Source: an uncultured Alphaproteobacteria bacterium
GTDB lineage: Bacteria > Pseudomonadota > Alphaproteobacteria > Rhizobiales > Pleomorphomonadaceae
Length of the DNA: 17,279 nt
Reading direction: 5' to 3'
Assembly (NCBI GenBank): GCA_937900425.1
Contig: CALCDT010000062.1
Coordinates: 1 to 17,279 of the forward strand
In this document: one piece after another, positions 14,323-17,279 of the stretch
Position numbering within the stretch: position 1 is the first letter of the stretch
Layout: each line of letters opens with the position of its first letter
Position numbers and translations under genes: made by a program
The notes under the pieces: model-generated
Told to the model about the DNA's origin: nothing
Database searches by the model: none
What the model saw: only the letters and a program-made list of their open reading frames with translations

Positions 14323-14349
14323 GGAACGGGCTGGCGTTGACCCCGTTCC
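14323..14349. promoter_or_regulatory. Palindromic element fitting divergent EcfG-type general stress promoters
   Basis: GGAACGGG (14323-14330) and CCCGTTCC (14342-14349) form a perfect 8-bp inverted repeat with an 11-base centre. On each strand it reads GGAAC, 16 bases, then CGTT, which is the known EcfG/SigT general stress sigma factor consensus of alphaproteobacteria (GGAAC-N16/17-CGTT). The minus reading would start about 20 bases before the acyltransferase ATG; the plus reading leaves a leader of about 115 bases before the AEC gene. It could instead be an operator dyad for an unknown repressor. Confidence 0.45.
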
Positions 14350-14472
14350 GATAACCGTCTACGGCGTGAAATGCCAGCGCCGTGGTCCCGATCGGGGCGT
14401 GGCCGCCCCGGCCGAAGCCTCTCCCGCGGCCGCACACCACGATTCCCCGTCGATCCCGCGAAAAAGGACACC

Positions 14473-15438
14473 ATGACCGCGGTCCTGACCCTGGCGATGC
14501 CCTTCTTCGGCCTGATCTTCCTCGGATTCGCCTCCGGGCGGATCGCGAAGATCCCGCGCTCCGGTCTCGCCTGGCTCGACTTCTATCTCGTCTACGTCGC
14601 CCTGCCGGCGCTGTTCTACGATCTGATGTCGAAGACGCCGATCGGCGAACTCGCCAACGGCGCCTTCATCATGGCGACGACCTTCTCCACCTATGCCGCC
14701 TTCGCCATCTCTTTCGCCGTGGGCACGATGGTGGGGCGGGGCGATCTGCGGCTCGCCACCATCCAGGGCCTCGTCGGCTCCTATGCCAACGTCGGCTACA
14801 TGGGACCGGGCCTGACGCTGGCGACCCTCGGCACGGCGGCGGCGGCGCCGACGGCGCTGATCTTCTGTTTCGACGTCGCGCTCGCCTTCACCCTGACGCC
14901 GCTGATGATGGCGCTCGGCGGCACCGAAGAGATCAGCCTCGGCAAGACCGCGACGACGGTCGCCCGCCGGGTCTTCCTGCACCCGTTCATCCTCGCGACC
15001 CTCGTCGGCGTCGCCGCTGCGGCCGTCCGCTTCGAACTGCCGGAGGGTTTCGCCACCATGGTGACCTTCCTGCGCAACTCGGCGGCGCCCACGGCGCTGT
15101 TCGCCCTCGGCGTCACCGTGGCGTTGCAGCCGGTCGGGCGGATCCCGGTCGAGATGCCGATCCTCATCGCAATCAAGCTGGTCCTGCACCCGCTGATCGC
15201 CTGGCTGATGCTGACGTGGATCGGCGGCTTCGACCCGGTCTGGATCAAGACGGCGGTCCTGATGGCGAGCCTGCCGACCGCGGCCACGACCTTCGTCGCC
15301 GCCCAGCAATACGACGTCTACGTCGGCCGCGCCGCCACCGCGATCGTGCTCTCCACGGTGTTCTCCGTCTTCACCGTCACCGGCGTCCTGACCCTGATCG
15401 CCTTCGACCTGCTGCCGACCGCGCCGTTCGGGCGGTGA
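14473..15438 (+). CDS. AEC (auxin efflux carrier) family transporter
   Basis: The 321-residue protein is almost entirely hydrophobic, with about ten predicted membrane helices in two sets, as in the AEC family. The N-terminal helix begins LTLAMPFFGLIFLGFASGR, followed by the family-like YVALPALFYDLM and a central GLVGSYANVGYMGPGL segment with the conserved Asn-Gly region. The second half has NSAAPTALFALGV, typical of the second repeat, and MASLPTAATTFVAAQQY near the end. Bacterial members carry organic acids such as malonate or malate, or amino acids; the substrate here is unknown. ATG 14473 has AAGGA four bases upstream; the frame is open for 34 more codons but these look non-coding. It is followed by a strong hairpin and faces katG. 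Confidence 0.9.
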   Translation: MTAVLTLAMPFFGLIFLGFASGRIAKIPRSGLAWLDFYLVYVALPALFYDLMSKTPIGELANGAFIMATTFSTYAAFAISFAVGTMVGRGDLRLATIQGLVGSYANVGYMGPGLTLATLGTAAAAPTALIFCFDVALAFTLTPLMMALGGTEEISLGKTATTVARRVFLHPFILATLVGVAAAAVRFELPEGFATMVTFLRNSAAPTALFALGVTVALQPVGRIPVEMPILIAIKLVLHPLIAWLMLTWIGGFDPVWIKTAVLMASLPTAATTFVAAQQYDVYVGRAATAIVLSTVFSVFTVTGVLTLIAFDLLPTAPFGR

Positions 15439-15499
15439 TCCGCTCGTCCAGCTTCGGCGCCCTCCGTCCCCGTCGGCAGAGGTTCTGGTCAGAAACGGA

Positions 15500-15536
15500 C
15501 CGGGGCCGGACTCGCACTCGGCGAATCCGGCCCCGG
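15500..15536. terminator. Strong hairpin between the AEC transporter and katG, probably a bidirectional terminator
   Basis: CCGGGGCCGGA (15500-15510) and TCCGGCCCCGG (15526-15536) form a perfect 11-bp stem with a 15-base loop between two converging genes. On the plus strand CTTCATTCT follows; on the minus strand GTCCGTTTCTG follows, so both sides are modestly T-rich. The position about 62 bp after the AEC stop and 42 bp after the katG stop fits termination of both. Confidence 0.65.
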
Positions 15537-15578
15537 CTTCATTCTGGCCTCGCGGCCCGGTCGATCGGGCGACGTCGA

Positions 15579-17279
15579 TCAGGCGAGATCGAAGCGGTCG
15601 GCGTTCATGACCTTGGTCCAGGCGGCGACGAAGTCTTTCACCAGCTTCTCGCCGGCGTCCGACTGGCCGTAGACCTCGGCGAGGGCGCGCAGCTGCGAGT
15701 TCGAGCCGAAGACGAGATCGACCCGGGTCGCGGTCCACTTCTTCTCGCCGGTCTTGCGGTCGACGCCGTCGAACACGTCCTCGGCGTCCGGCGCCTTCTT
15801 CCACACCGTCGACATGTCGAGCAGGTTGACGAAGAAGTCGTTGGAGAGCGCCCCGACCCGCGTCGTGAAGACGCCGTGGGTCTTGCCGGCGGTGTTGGCG
15901 CCGAGCACGCGCAGGCCGCCGACGAGGACGGTCATCTCCGGCGCGGTCAGCGTCAGCAGCTGGGCGCGGTCGATCAGCAGTTCCTCTTCCGAGATCGTGT
16001 AGCGGGCCTTGGCGAAGTTGCGGAAGCCGTCGGCGATCGGCTCCAGCACCGAGAAGGCGGCGGCGTCGGTCATCTCCTCGGTCGCATCGGTCCGGCCCGG
16101 AGCGAACGGCACCTCGATCGTCACCCCCGCCTCGGCGGCCGCCTTCTCGACGGCGGCGTTGCCGGCCAACACTATCAGGTCGGCGAGCGAGATCTTCTTG
16201 CCGTCGGTCTGGGCGACGTCGAACAGGCCCTTGATGCCTTCCAGCGTCGCGATGACCTTGCCGAGCTCCTCCGGATCGTTGACGACCCAGTTCTTCTGCG
16301 GGGCGAGGCGGACACGCGCGCCGTTGGCGCCGCCGCGCTTGTCGGAGCCGCGGAAGGTCGAGGCCGAAGCCCAGGCCGCCTTGACGAGCTCGGAAACCGA
16401 GAGACCGGAGGCGAGGATCTTCTCCTTGAGCGCGGCGACGTCGGCGGCGTCGACCAGCGGATGGTCTGCCGCCGGCACCGGATCCTGCCAGATCAGGTCT
16501 TCCGCCGGCACTTCCGGACCGATGTAGCGCGACTTCGGACCCATGTCGCGGTGGGTCAGCTTGAACCAGGCGCGGGCGAAGGCGTCCGCGAACTGGTCCG
16601 GGTTCTCGTAGAAGCGGCGCGAGATCTTCTCGTATTCCGGATCCATCCGCAGCGAGAGGTCGGTCGTCAGCATCGTCGGCTTGCGGAACTTCGTGCCGTC
16701 GTGGGCGAGGGGCACGTTCGCCTCCGCGTCCTTGGCGACCCACTGGCGGGCCCCCGCCGGGCTCGTCTCAAGCTCCCATTCGTTCTCGAAGAGGTTCCTG
16801 AAGAACAGGTTGCTCCACTCGGTCGGCTTCTGGGTCCAGGTGACCTCGAGGCCGCTGGTGATGGTGTCGTCGCCGTGGCCGGAGCCGAAGCGGTTGATCC
16901 AGCCGAGGCCCTGGGCCTCGATGCCGGCGAGTTCGGGCTCGTGGTCGAGGTTGGCGGCGTCGGCGGCGCCGTGGGTCTTGCCGAAGGTGTGGCCGCCGGC
17001 GATCAGCGCCACCGTCTCCTCGTCGTTCATCGCCATGCGGGCGAAGGTCTCGCGGATGTCGCGGGCCGCGGCGATCGGATCGGAGTTGCCGTGCGGACCT
17101 TCGGGGTTGACGTAGATCAGCCCCATCTGGACCGCCGCCAGCGGGTCCTCGAGCTCACGGTCGCCGGTGTAGCGCTTGTCGCCGAGCCACTCGGTCTCCG
17201 AGCCCCAGTAGACGTGCTCTTCCGGCTCCCAGACGTCGGCGCGGCCGCCGGCGAAGCCGAAGGTCTTGAAGCCCATCGA
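15579..17279 (-). CDS. katG: Catalase-peroxidase KatG, N-terminal part outside window
   Basis: The 566 visible residues cover about the last three quarters of a ~730-residue KatG, a haem enzyme that breaks down hydrogen peroxide and oxidises small substrates. The frame runs off the right edge, so the distal Arg-Trp-His site and first ~160 residues are not visible. Present are LIYVNPEGP with the Tyr of the Met-Tyr-Trp adduct, MNDEETVALIAGGHTFGKTHG containing the adduct Met just before it and the proximal haem His, KLTHRDMGPKSRYIGPEVP with the mobile Arg region, and the second peroxidase-like domain from about SLADLIVLAGN to the RFDLA end. Comparison with E. coli KatG (from memory) shows near-continuous similarity with no break. 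An oxyR neighbour, if any, would be upstream outside the window. Confidence 0.96.
   Translation of the reverse strand, partial: SMGFKTFGFAGGRADVWEPEEHVYWGSETEWLGDKRYTGDRELEDPLAAVQMGLIYVNPEGPHGNSDPIAAARDIRETFARMAMNDEETVALIAGGHTFGKTHGAADAANLDHEPELAGIEAQGLGWINRFGSGHGDDTITSGLEVTWTQKPTEWSNLFFRNLFENEWELETSPAGARQWVAKDAEANVPLAHDGTKFRKPTMLTTDLSLRMDPEYEKISRRFYENPDQFADAFARAWFKLTHRDMGPKSRYIGPEVPAEDLIWQDPVPAADHPLVDAADVAALKEKILASGLSVSELVKAAWASASTFRGSDKRGGANGARVRLAPQKNWVVNDPEELGKVIATLEGIKGLFDVAQTDGKKISLADLIVLAGNAAVEKAAAEAGVTIEVPFAPGRTDATEEMTDAAAFSVLEPIADGFRNFAKARYTISEEELLIDRAQLLTLTAPEMTVLVGGLRVLGANTAGKTHGVFTTRVGALSNDFFVNLLDMSTVWKKAPDAEDVFDGVDRKTGEKKWTATRVDLVFGSNSQLRALAEVYGQSDAGEKLVKDFVAAWTKVMNADRFDLA

Noticed and set aside
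14359..16743. Long minus-strand frame across the AEC transporter and part of katG
   Set aside because: Charged, low-complexity translation antisense or out of frame to two clear genes; a GC-bias shadow.
1..17279. CRISPR array, tRNA, rRNA or complete insertion sequence
   Set aside because: No regularly spaced repeats, cloverleaf-like sequence, transposase frame or terminal inverted repeats were seen on either strand.

Overview
The window is about 17.3 kb of very GC-rich DNA. Strong GC-ending codon use, a SPOR-domain gene directly upstream of nagZ, a two-domain LpxL-type acyltransferase and a sequence matching the alphaproteobacterial EcfG promoter consensus all point to an alphaproteobacterium, probably Hyphomicrobiales (Rhizobiales). 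The genus cannot be fixed from the sequence alone. Every gene except one looks like native high-GC DNA. The exception is a markedly AT-rich insert at roughly 4540-5770.

Left part (1-2471, + strand): the C-terminal end of a SPOR-domain envelope protein, then nagZ (peptidoglycan recycling), then an Ldh-family NAD(P)-dependent 2-oxoacid/2-hydroxyacid dehydrogenase. The three lie close together and may be co-transcribed. The scpA/scpB genes that often follow nagZ in this group are not present here.

Middle accessory region (2625-5770): two minus-strand genes and a long non-coding stretch. The first encodes two fused class I methyltransferase-fold domains, the second of which strongly resembles CmoA (carboxy-SAM synthase). 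The second gene is AT-rich and encodes a zinc-ribbon plus HEPN-type protein with an intact R-x4-H ribonuclease motif. It looks horizontally acquired and is the best candidate for a defence or toxin function. Its AT-rich upstream DNA runs right up to the ribosome binding site of the next gene.

Central gene (5783-11260, + strand): a 1825-residue periplasmic bacterial alpha-2-macroglobulin with a signal peptide, an N-terminal PAN/apple domain and an intact CAEQ thioester motif. Its usual partner pbpC is not downstream.

Right part (11565-17279): a divergent SDR oxidoreductase / AraC-family regulator pair sharing a 129-bp intergenic region with an 18-bp dyad and a promoter that appears to give a leaderless regulator mRNA; an LpxL-like lipid A acyltransferase (minus) divergent from an AEC-family transporter (plus), with a palindromic GGAAC...GTTCC element between them that fits an EcfG-type general stress promoter in both directions; a strong bidirectional-looking terminator; and most of katG (minus), cut by the right edge of the window.

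Several products act on the envelope (SPOR protein, NagZ, alpha-2-macroglobulin, LpxL-like enzyme) or in stress protection (KatG, possibly the HEPN protein). No single coherent pathway links them. The window reads as ordinary chromosome interrupted by a small acquired segment.
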